Of a stretch of 18,054 bases of DNA, positions 4,609 to 12,626 are shown in pieces. Made by a program: the position numbers and the translations under genes. The stretch is from the NCBI GenBank assembly GCA_937904375.1, contig CALDIG010000205.1:1-18054 (forward strand), in the 5' to 3' direction. The notes below the pieces were generated by a model. It searched no databases. It was not told where the DNA came from and saw only the letters and a list, made by a program, of their open reading frames with translations. The DNA is from an uncultured Prevotellaceae bacterium (lineage in GTDB: Bacteria > Bacteroidota > Bacteroidia > Bacteroidales > Muribaculaceae). The first letter of the stretch is position 1, and each line of letters opens with the position of its first letter.

Positions 4609-6864
4609 ATGAACACCGATTTATTAAAAGTATCTCTGCGCTGTGGTGCGGTCTATGTGCCAAGCGCAATCGTCAATGAGGTGTCGTCGAGCCACATCAC
4701 TCGCGGCACCGTGTCGCTGTTGATGGAACTTCGCAAGATTGGTTACTCGGTGAGCGAGCCGTTGCTGCACGTGTTCAACGGCATCAACACCGAGGACGCG
4801 CGAACTGTGCTCGATACCCTCAACGAGATTATGGGCTGCGACCTCAACTGGGCACCATTGATGAAAGAATGGAACACCAAGGTGGCTCACTCATGGATGA
4901 ACGTGAAGTTTGCCGGAGTGATTAACCTGTTAGGATTCAAGAACGGCACTCGCTTGCAGTGTGGGCACATCATGCCCGAGGGACTCTTCGACTTGGAGCA
5001 CTACAATGGCTGCCCTCTGTGCGGCACACCTTTTGCCACCACTCCAGGCGAGATACACAAGGATCAAGGCTCGAAGCTGAAGCCACTCAACCTGTGGACC
5101 GATGAGGAACTGACGCAGCACTACATCGACTTGCTCACCTCGCCGGTAGCCCTTGATGCCACCCAGGTCGAGAGCCTCAAGACCCTGCTCCGTGAGATGC
5201 CGCTACCAGCCGGTGTAGGCGTGAAGATGAAAGAGACGCTGATGCTCGTACTCGACACCCTAATCGATGCCGGCAAGGACGACGAGGCGCAGCAGCTCAT
5301 CAAGTCGCCCGTAGATGTGATGCGCTACCTGTGGTACAAGCACACCGGCTATCTGCAGATTGTGCCTCCACGAGTGCTCATCGCTCACGCTGCCGCCGCC
5401 GGCGACGACCACCGACCCGCCCTAGACCGCAGCGGAGACTATGCACTAGCTAAGCGAGAGGAGCTGAAGCTCAAGTTTGACCGCGCCACCTGCCATCGCG
5501 TCGCCAAGTGGATGAACGCCCTGCCCATGGACGTGCGCAAAGCGTGCGAGGAGATGCATCCTCGCCGCGAGATGTGGGTGCGCTTTATCCGTGCACTGCG
5601 TCTGCCGGAATATGCAAAGCGCAAAGGCTTCGACTACCTGCGCAACCTGCTCGACGTGTTCTATCGTCAGGACTATGCCGTGCTGCAAGGCTGGATCGAG
5701 GAGTATAAGCTGCGCTACGACATGGACGGCACGCTCTCTACCCTCAAGCAATATCCGGGTCGCTTCGCGCGATGCCTGTTCTCCACCATGCTCTGGTTCG
5801 ACTACAAGCAAGTGCTTAAGGCATTCCGTGAGGTGGCACCCCAGCTGCCCTCTAACCTGCTCATCACCCTAGGCATGTATGCCGAGTTTTACTTCGATCC
5901 TAATCGTGGGCGTCGTTCTGTTAGAACCGTGCTTGGCGAGGGCGTGAACATTCCCGTCAACCCACGCATCTTCTGGGAGAGCGCCAACGGACTCCGCGAC
6001 ATGATACAGGGCGTGAAGAATCTTTATTACGACGTGCTCCTCGACCGCTATGCTGCTCTGCCTCACAAAGAGGGAGGCACTATCTATATCGCGCCCGAGC
6101 TATTTAGAATGCCTATCAACATAGGCGATCGCGCACGGTCAGTGCAAGACGTGAACGCCGTGTCTCAGGGCACCGTCTTCGATCTCGAGGGCAACAAGCT
6201 GCGTGTGTTCATGCAGTGGGGCAAGGGGCTGCCGGCACAGCACCTTGACATGGATCTCAGCTGTGTGGTGGCCTATAACAACCATGTGGAGGAATGCGCT
6301 TACTATAACCTCAACATCCCCGGCGTGAACCACTCGGGAGACATCCAGTATATCCCCGACCAGGTGGGTACAGCCGAATATGTGGAGCTTGACCTCAATG
6401 CGCTGAAGATGAGAGGTGCCAAGTATGTCACTTTCACCTGCAACGCCTACAGCCATGGCGACATCGCTCCTAACCTGGTGGTAGGATGGATGAACTCGGA
6501 GTACCCTATGATGGTGTCCGATGAAACCGGCGTAGCCTATGACCCATCGTGCGTGCAGCACCAGGTGCGCGTCACACAAGACACTGCCAAAGGCCTAGTC
6601 TTTGGTGTGCTGAACGTGCTCGAACGTACCATGACATGGCTCGAGACATCCTTCAAAGGGCAAACTATCCAAAGCTTAAATGTGAGCACCATCAACGACT
6701 TGATAGCCAAGCTTGAGTCAAAGCTCACCATAGGCAAGCTGCTCGAGCTCAAGGCTCATGCTCAAGGAGCTATCAGAGTCAGCAACCCAAAAACTGCCGA
6801 TGAAGCTTACACTCGCCAGTGGGCACAAGACCAAGCGGCTGTAGCTAAACTACTGGTAATTTAA
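4609..6864 (+). CDS. RING-like zinc cluster / TerD-like domain protein (MXAN_6230/SCO0854-type)
   Basis: The product has 751 residues and no signal peptide or membrane segment, so it should be cytoplasmic. Residues 118-138 form a RING-like or treble-clef zinc cluster: C118-G-H120, H131, then C135-P-L-C138-G-T-P-F. A long helical middle region (about 170-500) has no motif I can name. At about 520-640 is a TerD-like domain: DMD at 547-549, HSGD at 575-578, and a VELDL strand followed by a VTFTCNAYSHG strand. TerD proteins bind calcium and belong to Ter stress-response systems. This combination fits the RING-domain family named MXAN_6230/SCO0854, recalled and not searched. The acidic run normally following HSGD is replaced by IQYIPDQVG, so calcium binding may be weakened. 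No other ter gene is nearby. Codon use is markedly more GC-rich than in the preceding gene. Confidence 0.7.
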   Translation: MNTDLLKVSLRCGAVYVPSAIVNEVSSSHITRGTVSLLMELRKIGYSVSEPLLHVFNGINTEDARTVLDTLNEIMGCDLNWAPLMKEWNTKVAHSWMNVKFAGVINLLGFKNGTRLQCGHIMPEGLFDLEHYNGCPLCGTPFATTPGEIHKDQGSKLKPLNLWTDEELTQHYIDLLTSPVALDATQVESLKTLLREMPLPAGVGVKMKETLMLVLDTLIDAGKDDEAQQLIKSPVDVMRYLWYKHTGYLQIVPPRVLIAHAAAAGDDHRPALDRSGDYALAKREELKLKFDRATCHRVAKWMNALPMDVRKACEEMHPRREMWVRFIRALRLPEYAKRKGFDYLRNLLDVFYRQDYAVLQGWIEEYKLRYDMDGTLSTLKQYPGRFARCLFSTMLWFDYKQVLKAFREVAPQLPSNLLITLGMYAEFYFDPNRGRRSVRTVLGEGVNIPVNPRIFWESANGLRDMIQGVKNLYYDVLLDRYAALPHKEGGTIYIAPELFRMPINIGDRARSVQDVNAVSQGTVFDLEGNKLRVFMQWGKGLPAQHLDMDLSCVVAYNNHVEECAYYNLNIPGVNHSGDIQYIPDQVGTAEYVELDLNALKMRGAKYVTFTCNAYSHGDIAPNLVVGWMNSEYPMMVSDETGVAYDPSCVQHQVRVTQDTAKGLVFGVLNVLERTMTWLETSFKGQTIQSLNVSTINDLIAKLESKLTIGKLLELKAHAQGAIRVSNPKTADEAYTRQWAQDQAAVAKLLVI

Positions 6865-6938
6865 TTTTACAAAAATATATTTATAAACATAAACCAAAGT
6901 TAAATATTGACCAAAAAATGCAGATTTCCGTTCGAAAA

Positions 6939-6971
6939 TTTGGTGCGGTTCGGCCGAAGGGTGTAATTTTG
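6939..6971 (+). promoter_or_regulatory. complete Bacteroidota promoter for a small RNA
   Basis: A TTTG -33 element (6939-6942) and a TAATTTTG -7 element (6964-6971) are separated by 21 nt, close to the expected spacing. The start site would be near 6978. No gene of normal size follows before the terminator at 7098-7128. Confidence 0.65.
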
Positions 6972-6977
6972 CATCAG

Positions 6978-7128
6978 TTTTCATGGTATTAGTTTTTAAG
7001 GTTATAAAAATCAATCAATCGTCGTGAGACGAAAATTTCTTTTTCATTTTTGTTTTAAGGTTTATGTTAATGGTATTAGAAGGTTAATTAGTTAAGCAAT
7101 CCCCGGCGTGATGCCGAGGATTTTTTTT
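6978..7128 (+). ncRNA. candidate ~150-nt intergenic small RNA
   Basis: The RNA would be bounded by the promoter at 6939-6971 and the terminator at 7098-7128. It includes a perfect small hairpin, TCGTC-GTGA-GACGA (7019-7032), with a GNRA-type loop, followed by a U-rich stretch. It also includes two copies of ATGGTATTAG (6983-6992 and 7070-7079), each followed closely by AAGGTTA. The only open frames are 14 and 7 codons, so coding is unlikely. It resembles short terminated RNAs I recall from other Bacteroidales genomes, but I cannot confirm the family. Confidence 0.5.
7098..7128 (+). terminator. intrinsic terminator of the small RNA
   Basis: AATCCCCGGC (7098-7107) pairs with GCCGAGGATT (7113-7122) with one C-A mismatch and a GTGAT loop. 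Eight Ts (7121-7128) follow. Confidence 0.85.
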
Positions 7129-7159
7129 GCACCATCATTTAGAGAATGTCACACAAGAA

Positions 7160-7200
7160 TAGTTTATAGTTCAGAGTTTTGTAGTTTATAGTTCAGAGTT
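7160..7200. repeat. two direct copies of a 19-nt sequence
   Basis: TAGTTTATAGTTCAGAGTT occurs at 7160-7178 and 7182-7200, a 22-nt period, in otherwise empty sequence between the small RNA terminator and the next promoter. No function can be read. Confidence 0.8.
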
Positions 7201-7249
7201 CTTAGTCGCCTTAATGAGAAGAAGTTTTTTCAGGTTTTTGTGTCCTTAT

Positions 7250-7281
7250 CTTGTTTTTCTCGTTTTTTTTGTGGAATTTTG
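7250..7281 (+). promoter_or_regulatory. probable promoter of the LRR/dockerin/SGNH gene
   Basis: CTTG (7250-7253) and GAATTTTG (7274-7281) are separated by 20 nt and resemble the -33/-7 pair, with G replacing the first T. They would give a leader of about 14 nt. A better-matching TAAGTTTG at 7289-7296 lies only 5 nt before the ATG and would make the mRNA leaderless, so it is the less likely element. Confidence 0.35.
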
Positions 7282-7301
7282 CAAGCTATAAGTTTGCGTG
7301 A

Positions 7302-9131
7302 ATGAGGATTAAAGAGAGAATACTATTTTTATTTGTGATGCTTGCGGCAGCTTCGCCGTTGCTGTGTGCGGCTCATGTGTGCGACACTATTGTGAGTAAC
7401 GGCTTGTGCTACACTATGCTTGACGGCGACAGCACGATGTGCCTTGTGTCGCCGGTTGAGGACTATGGTAGCGACTGCGTAATTGTCCCCACCGAGATTG
7501 CAGGTTATCATGTCACTGCAATAGGCGACAGTGCTTTTGCCAGGTGCCGATGGCTCAACGCATTGTCGCTCCCCGCTACGCTCACGGCAATTGGCACTGA
7601 CGCTTTTGTGGGTTGTGATGCCTTGACCACAGTTTTCTCACATGTACCCAAGGCATCGGTTGTGACTCCCCATGTTCCCGATGGCTCTATGCTTGCAGTG
7701 GACGACGAATATATTGACTCTTACTCTCAATTTAGTGGCACTATTAAAACCTTGATTAATGTTGATGATGTACCACACAGTGCCAACCTTTGTGACTTGA
7801 ACCATGATGGTGTGGTCACCGCCGCCGACGTTACCCGTGTATATGACAATCTCTTGGGTTACTCTACGCTCAATGGCGATGCCAACGGCGACGGCTCGGT
7901 CACCTCGGCCGATGTCACGGCTGTATATGATGCTTTGCTAGCCGGCAACACCTGTGGAGTGGGCGACAAGGGGTATTGTTTCGTCACTCTCAACAAAAAT
8001 GATGGCAGCCTCATGATGAGGGTGGGGGAGTCGTTGCGGCTTGAGGTGGGCGACGAGGTGCGCGTTGTGGCGCACGACAACGAACAGACGGTGATGGTGA
8101 CATCTGGGGTAGGTATGATGAAGGGGCTTTTGCCCAGTGGTGGAATGATTGATTTAGAGGGAATCCCAACTATCGTGCTTGGCAACAAGCACTACAACAC
8201 AGGGGCGACAGCTCCAGTGGTAATGTATGTTGATAAAGGCGATACCATATATTATAAAGATGTGCAGGTCAATGTGGTGCGCCATGTGGTTACCGACACG
8301 CTGCGGGTGTTGTCGATAGGCAACAGTTTCTCGCTCGACGCGCTGAGCTATGTGCCGTTTTTAATGAAAGCTGTGGCGCCGCAGGTTTATTTGAAGCTTG
8401 GTGTAATGTATATAGGAGGCGGAAGCCTTGAAAACTTTTACAACGCATTAGACACCAATGTTTTCAGGTACTATTGGTCTTATGGGGCGCAGCCGTGGGA
8501 CGAACGGCTTGACGTGGCATTGACCGACGTTGTCGCCAGTGAGTCATGGGACGTGATAACGTTTCAGCAGCAGTCCAACTTGTCGCGCGACTACAGCACC
8601 TATCAACCTTATCTCAATGGGATTATCGAATGGTTTGACGAGAAAGTCTCTTGGCAACACGAGTATGCTTGGCTTGTTACACCATCCTATCCCGACAACC
8701 TTCCTCGCCTTGCCCCCGACACCACCAGTGTGCAGATGTTTGAGCGCATTTTGCAATGTGTGAGCAATGTTCAGCAAGACACAGGCATAGAGCTGTTGAT
8801 GCCGTGCGGCACTGCTATCCAGAACGCCCGCACCACGCCGCTCGACGCGCTGGGCGACCAGGGGCATCTGTTCGACTACCTCCACCTGCAAGAGGGCATT
8901 CCTTGTTTGATAGAGGCTTATGTCGCTACTGCCGTACTGCTAGCGCGTTATGGCTTGAGCGACAATGTGTGGACCGACACTACATGGATTGACCGGCAAT
9001 GGTTGCGAGCGAAGAACATTCAGGAGATTAATGGTGAACCGGTAGGCATGAGCGAAGAAAACCGCATCATCGCCAAGCAATGTGCCATCAAGGCCCTAGA
9101 GAATCCGTTAACTATCACAATAATTGAATAG
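7302..9131 (+). CDS. exported BspA-type LRR / dockerin / DUF4886 (SGNH-like) protein
   Basis: The product has 609 residues. Residues 1-24 form a signal peptide. Residues about 62-112 hold BspA-type leucine-rich repeats (LRR_5), with landmarks AIGDSAFARC, LSLPATLTAIG and DAFVGC. Residues 165-214 hold two dockerin-type EF-hand repeats, DLNHDGVVTAADV and DANGDGSVTSADV, with calcium ligands at D165/D169 and D193/D197. A beta-rich linker follows. Residues about 333-560 match DUF4886, an SGNH-hydrolase-like family: GNSFS at 340-344 with S342 or S344 as candidate nucleophile, WDVITFQQQS at 416-425, and D525-Y-L-H528 as candidate acid/base. The protein is probably a secreted or surface esterase acting on acylated glycans; the substrate is inferred only. 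The ATG at 7302 starts the signal peptide directly. The next gene starts 8 nt after the stop, suggesting an operon. Confidence 0.75.
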   Translation: MRIKERILFLFVMLAAASPLLCAAHVCDTIVSNGLCYTMLDGDSTMCLVSPVEDYGSDCVIVPTEIAGYHVTAIGDSAFARCRWLNALSLPATLTAIGTDAFVGCDALTTVFSHVPKASVVTPHVPDGSMLAVDDEYIDSYSQFSGTIKTLINVDDVPHSANLCDLNHDGVVTAADVTRVYDNLLGYSTLNGDANGDGSVTSADVTAVYDALLAGNTCGVGDKGYCFVTLNKNDGSLMMRVGESLRLEVGDEVRVVAHDNEQTVMVTSGVGMMKGLLPSGGMIDLEGIPTIVLGNKHYNTGATAPVVMYVDKGDTIYYKDVQVNVVRHVVTDTLRVLSIGNSFSLDALSYVPFLMKAVAPQVYLKLGVMYIGGGSLENFYNALDTNVFRYYWSYGAQPWDERLDVALTDVVASESWDVITFQQQSNLSRDYSTYQPYLNGIIEWFDEKVSWQHEYAWLVTPSYPDNLPRLAPDTTSVQMFERILQCVSNVQQDTGIELLMPCGTAIQNARTTPLDALGDQGHLFDYLHLQEGIPCLIEAYVATAVLLARYGLSDNVWTDTTWIDRQWLRAKNIQEINGEPVGMSEENRIIAKQCAIKALENPLTITIIE

Positions 9132-9139
9132 GCATTACT

Positions 9140-10741
9140 ATGAGGTTGGTAAAGAATATTTTATTTGTTTTCATGCTTTTGGCTTTGTGTGGAGGAGTGG
9201 CTACTGCCGCGACGGGAACTATGTTGCCACGCGGTGTGCCTACGCAAGAAGGTGTTGACCCTAATGCGATTAGCGTTTTTGTCGATTCGCTGATGGCGGT
9301 GCCTGAAACCGACATCCACCACGTTGTGATTGTGCGTCACGGCAAGATAATTGCCGAGATGCATCCCGAGCCGTTCAGCAAGGACGACGTGCACACCCTC
9401 TATTCATGTAGCAAAACGTTCACAATGCTCGCTATTGGTATGCTCATCGACGACGGCAAATTGAGCGTTAGCGACAAGGTCATTGACCTGTTGCCCGATA
9501 AAGCTCCTGCCGTGAAAAGTGATGCTCTCAAGGCGATGACTGTAAAGCACCTGCTCACGATGACGGCGGGCATTAAGCCGTCGCTCACCTTGCGTCAGGA
9601 GAGCGACGACTGGGCAACTACTTGGCTCGCACAACCTGTTACAGAGCAGGGCGTGTTTCAATACGACTCGATGTGCACCTTCGTGCTCGCCGCCATCGTG
9701 CAGCGCATCACGGGCAGGACACTGCTGGAGTTTCTTAACGAACGGTTCTTCCACCCGTTAGGCATCTATGAGGCCGACTGGGAAGAGGCCCCCGACGGCA
9801 TCAACGTGGGAGGGTGGGGGTTGCGGCTCACCGCCGAGTCGATGGCGAAGGCGGGCATCTGCATGATGAACAAAGGCAGGTGGCAGGACCGACAGCTCGT
9901 CTCGACAGAGTGGATTGAAAAGGCTTCGCAAGGGCATACCAACTATAGAAACCCTGGTTCCAAGCCCACCGATACCAATCAGGGCTACTGCTACCAGATG
10001 TGGCGATGCCTGTTGCCAGGGACTTTCCGTGCCGATGGGGCTTACGGACAGTTTATCGTCATGTCGCCCGAGAATGACCTTGTGGTGGTGATAACTGGCG
10101 TGTCGCACAACACCGGCAAGGAACTCGCTTGCATCTGGAACCACCTCATCCCCGGCGTGAAGGATGCCCCGTTGATGGCCGATGAACAGTCGCAGCAAGC
10201 TCTTGAAAATAAACTTGCCGGTGCTGCCTTGCCGCTGCTCAAGAATAAAGGTCTGGATGATAATTCTATCTTACTTGACTACACTTTTGATCTCGAAGAT
10301 AATGTGCGAGGATACAAGCAGGTGATACTTAAAACTAATGATGTTTTTAATCCAGATGAATGCACTATGACCATTGTTTGCAGCGATGGTAGTAAACTTT
10401 TATTTCCTATTAAATATGCGGGATGGGCATTTCAGCGTTCGTCGCAGGTGCCGCCCTACAACAATGCCGTCAATCCTATAAATCTCAAGACAATAAGTGG
10501 ACTGAGTGACGATTATGTCACAGCAGGGAATTTTGCGTGGATTGATGACAAAAAGCTTGTTGTCAGGATATATTGGACAACATGGATCGTGCCTCAGACG
10601 TTTACCTTTGAGACAGTAGAGTGTGTGGGCGACATGGGAACCGAAGTCATCACCAACGATGAAGGCTACCCTGGCTGCGCTCCCGAGGTGATAAAAGCCA
10701 CTTGCATTTTTTTGCGACAGAACCATAATCGCCACAAGTAG
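9140..10741 (+). CDS. exported beta-lactamase-family serine hydrolase
   Basis: The product has 533 residues with a signal peptide at 1-24. Residues about 38-345 match the class C beta-lactamase / penicillin-binding-like serine hydrolase family. S89-C-S-K92 is the SxxK nucleophile motif, Y175-D-S177 is the Y-x-N/S motif, and A298-DGAYGQ is in the place of the third active-site motif. Proteins of this type include esterases, D-amino-acid peptidases and peptidoglycan hydrolases as well as beta-lactamases; resistance cannot be inferred. Residues about 375-530 form an extra C-terminal domain rich in beta strands (landmarks LDYTFDLEDN, WAFQRSS, TFTFETVE) that may bind ligand or cap the site. The gene lies 8 nt after the SGNH-like gene, so the two are probably co-transcribed and may act on one substrate. 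A bidirectional terminator follows. Confidence 0.85.
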   Translation: MRLVKNILFVFMLLALCGGVATAATGTMLPRGVPTQEGVDPNAISVFVDSLMAVPETDIHHVVIVRHGKIIAEMHPEPFSKDDVHTLYSCSKTFTMLAIGMLIDDGKLSVSDKVIDLLPDKAPAVKSDALKAMTVKHLLTMTAGIKPSLTLRQESDDWATTWLAQPVTEQGVFQYDSMCTFVLAAIVQRITGRTLLEFLNERFFHPLGIYEADWEEAPDGINVGGWGLRLTAESMAKAGICMMNKGRWQDRQLVSTEWIEKASQGHTNYRNPGSKPTDTNQGYCYQMWRCLLPGTFRADGAYGQFIVMSPENDLVVVITGVSHNTGKELACIWNHLIPGVKDAPLMADEQSQQALENKLAGAALPLLKNKGLDDNSILLDYTFDLEDNVRGYKQVILKTNDVFNPDECTMTIVCSDGSKLLFPIKYAGWAFQRSSQVPPYNNAVNPINLKTISGLSDDYVTAGNFAWIDDKKLVVRIYWTTWIVPQTFTFETVECVGDMGTEVITNDEGYPGCAPEVIKATCIFLRQNHNRHK

Positions 10742-10818
10742 AGAAAAGGAACAGTCTCAATGAGGTGCTCTGTACTACTGCTCTGCAGTGGTGTAACTCC
10801 AATGTCAGTCGATAATTA

Positions 10819-10849
10819 GGGCAAAGCTGTAATCACAGCTTTGCCCTTT
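10819..10849. terminator. bidirectional terminator between convergent genes
   Basis: A perfect 11-bp inverted repeat, GGGCAAAGCTG (10819-10829) and CAGCTTTGCCC (10836-10846), has a 6-nt loop. TTT follows on the plus strand and TAATT on the minus strand. It sits between the plus-strand hydrolase gene and the minus-strand mscL gene and could serve both. Confidence 0.85.
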
Positions 10850-10880
10850 AATGATTGTAAATAAAATGATGTGTAGAGAA

Positions 10881-11276
10881 TTATTTCTTGTCCTTGAGCA
10901 GGTCGCGGATCTCGCCGAGCAGCTTCTCCTCGTTGCTGGGTTCGGGCTCGGGAGCGGGCTCCTCTTCTTTCTTCTTCATAATCTTGTTCATTAATTTGAT
11001 TATCAAGAAGATACAGAATGCAACAATCAGGAAGTCAACGACATTTTGGATAAAAACGCCATACTTGAGAACTGCAGCGTCCGCGCCAGTGCCAATTTTT
11101 GCTGTAAGATTGGTGAAATCCACATTGCCAGTGAGCATACCAATGGCAGGCATGAGTACATCATCAACTAGTGAGCTAACAATCTTACCAAACGCGCCGC
11201 CGATGATAACACCAACAGCCATGTCCATTACGTTGCCTTTCATGGCAAACTCTTTAAATTCTTTGATAAATCCCAT
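10881..11276 (-). CDS. mscL: large-conductance mechanosensitive channel
   Basis: The product has 131 residues, the usual MscL length. The N-terminal amphipathic stretch MGFIKEFKEFAMKGNVMDMA is followed by the pore helix TM1 (VGVIIGGAFGKIVSSLV, about 21-37), the periplasmic loop, TM2 (about 73-95) and a charged cytoplasmic tail rich in Lys and Glu with a short final helix. Homopentameric MscL opens under high membrane tension to release solutes during hypo-osmotic shock. The gene is transcribed alone, divergently from gapA, and ends at the shared terminator at 10819-10849. The family assignment is essentially certain. Confidence 0.97.
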   Translation of the reverse strand: MGFIKEFKEFAMKGNVMDMAVGVIIGGAFGKIVSSLVDDVLMPAIGMLTGNVDFTNLTAKIGTGADAAVLKYGVFIQNVVDFLIVAFCIFLIIKLMNKIMKKKEEEPAPEPEPSNEEKLLGEIRDLLKDKK

Positions 11277-11316
11277 AGTGTTGTATTTATTTAGAAGTTA
11301 GTAAATTAAATGAGTT

Positions 11317-11324
11317 CAAAACTA
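11317..11324 (-). promoter_or_regulatory. TAnnTTTG -7 element of mscL
   Basis: On the minus strand this reads TAGTTTTG, matching the -7 consensus, and it lies 40 nt upstream of the mscL ATG. No clear TTTG -33 box is seen at standard spacing. Confidence 0.5.
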
Positions 11325-11397
11325 TTAAACTATCTTAACGAGGCAAGCTGCCGTCAATATTTTGCCGCTAATATCCAACTTTTTGCAAAAAAAATAT

Positions 11398-11405
11398 TAA
11401 TTTTG
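11398..11405 (+). promoter_or_regulatory. TAnnTTTG -7 element of gapA
   Basis: TAATTTTG fits the -7 consensus and predicts a start near 11412 with a leader of about 114 nt before the gapA ATG. A TTTG at 11382-11385 is too close to be a standard -33 box. The leader is AT-rich and has no evident structure. Confidence 0.55.
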
Positions 11406-11525
11406 CAGTCGAAAAAGCTATGGCATTAAAATATCATCGATTTTCCAAGCTTTTGCAATAGTTTGTGCAAAGATAATACTTTTTAGGCAATAATAATTAT
11501 TTTTTTTAAACAATTTACTGAAATT

Positions 11526-12563
11526 ATGGGTAAAATTAAAATCGGTATTAACGGATTTGGCCGTATTGGTCGCTTTGTTTTCCGTGCTTCTCTCGAAGAG
11601 GCTAACAAGAATGACGTGGTAGTTGTTGGTATTAACGACCTCCTTCCTGTTGATTACATGGCTTACATGCTCAAGTATGACACTATGCATGGAATCTTCA
11701 ACGGCGACATCAAAGTTGACGTTGAGAACAACAAGCTCATCGTTAACGGTAACGAGATTCGTGTAACTGCCGAGAAAGACGCCGCCGACCTTAAGTGGGA
11801 CGAAGTGGGTGCTGAGTACATCGTAGAATCTACTGGTCTCTACCTCACTATGGACCGTGCCGAGAAACACCTCCAGGCTGGCGCTAAGTATGTTGTCCTC
11901 TCTGCTCCCTCCAAGGCTGGTGATGACGGACGTCAGGCTCCTATGTTTGTGTGCGGTGTAAACCACGACAAGTATGCTGGTGAGACTATCGTCTCTAACG
12001 CTTCTTGCACCACCAACTGTCTTGCTCCTATCGCAAAGGTGCTGAACGACGCTTTTGGCATTGAGAACGGTCTTATGACAACTGTTCACTCTACCACAGC
12101 TACTCAGCGCACCGTTGACGGTCCATCACTCAAGGACTGGCGTGGTGGCCGCGCCGCTGCTGGCAACATCATTCCATCTTCTACTGGTGCCGCTAAGGCA
12201 GTGGGCAAAGTGATTCCCGAGCTCAACGGCAAGCTCACTGGTATCTCGATGCGTGTTCCTACCCTCGACGTGAGCGTTGTGGACCTCACCGTGAACCTCA
12301 AGAACCCCGCCACTAAGGAAGACATCTGCGCTGCTATGAAGAAGGCTAGCGAGGGTGAGCTCAAGGGCATCCTGGGCTACACCGAGGACAAGGTGGTATC
12401 TAGCGACTTCATGGGCGACCCACGCACATCAATCTTCGACGCCGACGCTGGTGTTTACCTCACCGACAAGTTCGTGAAGGTTGTTTCGTGGTACGACAAC
12501 GAAATCGGCTACAGCCACAAAGTTATCGACCTCATCAAAGTGATGAAGAAGCACAACGGATAA
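11526..12563 (+). CDS. gapA: glyceraldehyde-3-phosphate dehydrogenase, type I
   Basis: The product has 345 residues, full length. The Rossmann motif INGFGRIGR is at 8-16. The catalytic segment SNASCTTNC has nucleophile C161, and the base H188 lies in TTVHS. The C-terminal WYDNEIGYS is intact. The enzyme oxidises and phosphorylates glyceraldehyde-3-phosphate to 1,3-bisphosphoglycerate with NAD+ in glycolysis, and works in reverse in gluconeogenesis. The GIND stretch after the second strand is typical of NAD-preferring enzymes. The gene uses a narrow set of codons, as expected for a highly expressed gene. The ATG at 11526 gives the canonical N-terminus. It is monocistronic, with its own promoter element and terminator. 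Confidence is very high. Confidence 0.98.
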   Translation: MGKIKIGINGFGRIGRFVFRASLEEANKNDVVVVGINDLLPVDYMAYMLKYDTMHGIFNGDIKVDVENNKLIVNGNEIRVTAEKDAADLKWDEVGAEYIVESTGLYLTMDRAEKHLQAGAKYVVLSAPSKAGDDGRQAPMFVCGVNHDKYAGETIVSNASCTTNCLAPIAKVLNDAFGIENGLMTTVHSTTATQRTVDGPSLKDWRGGRAAAGNIIPSSTGAAKAVGKVIPELNGKLTGISMRVPTLDVSVVDLTVNLKNPATKEDICAAMKKASEGELKGILGYTEDKVVSSDFMGDPRTSIFDADAGVYLTDKFVKVVSWYDNEIGYSHKVIDLIKVMKKHNG

Positions 12564-12590
12564 TCGAAAACACCGATTTTCAGTTTACAC

Positions 12591-12626
12591 AAGAGCCTGA
12601 CTTGCAGTCGCGCAAGACAGGCTCTT
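12591..12626 (+). terminator. intrinsic terminator of gapA
   Basis: AAGAGCCTG (12591-12599) pairs with CAGGCTCTT (12618-12626). An inner stem CTTGC (12601-12605) pairs with GCAAG (12612-12616), leaving one A-A mismatch and a 6-nt loop. The T run is short (TTT), so the long stem probably carries the function. It lies 27 nt after the gapA stop. Confidence 0.85.

Noticed and set aside
11418..12089. 223-codon minus-strand ORF
   Set aside because: It is antisense to gapA, whose biased codons leave the opposite frame open; no recognisable protein.
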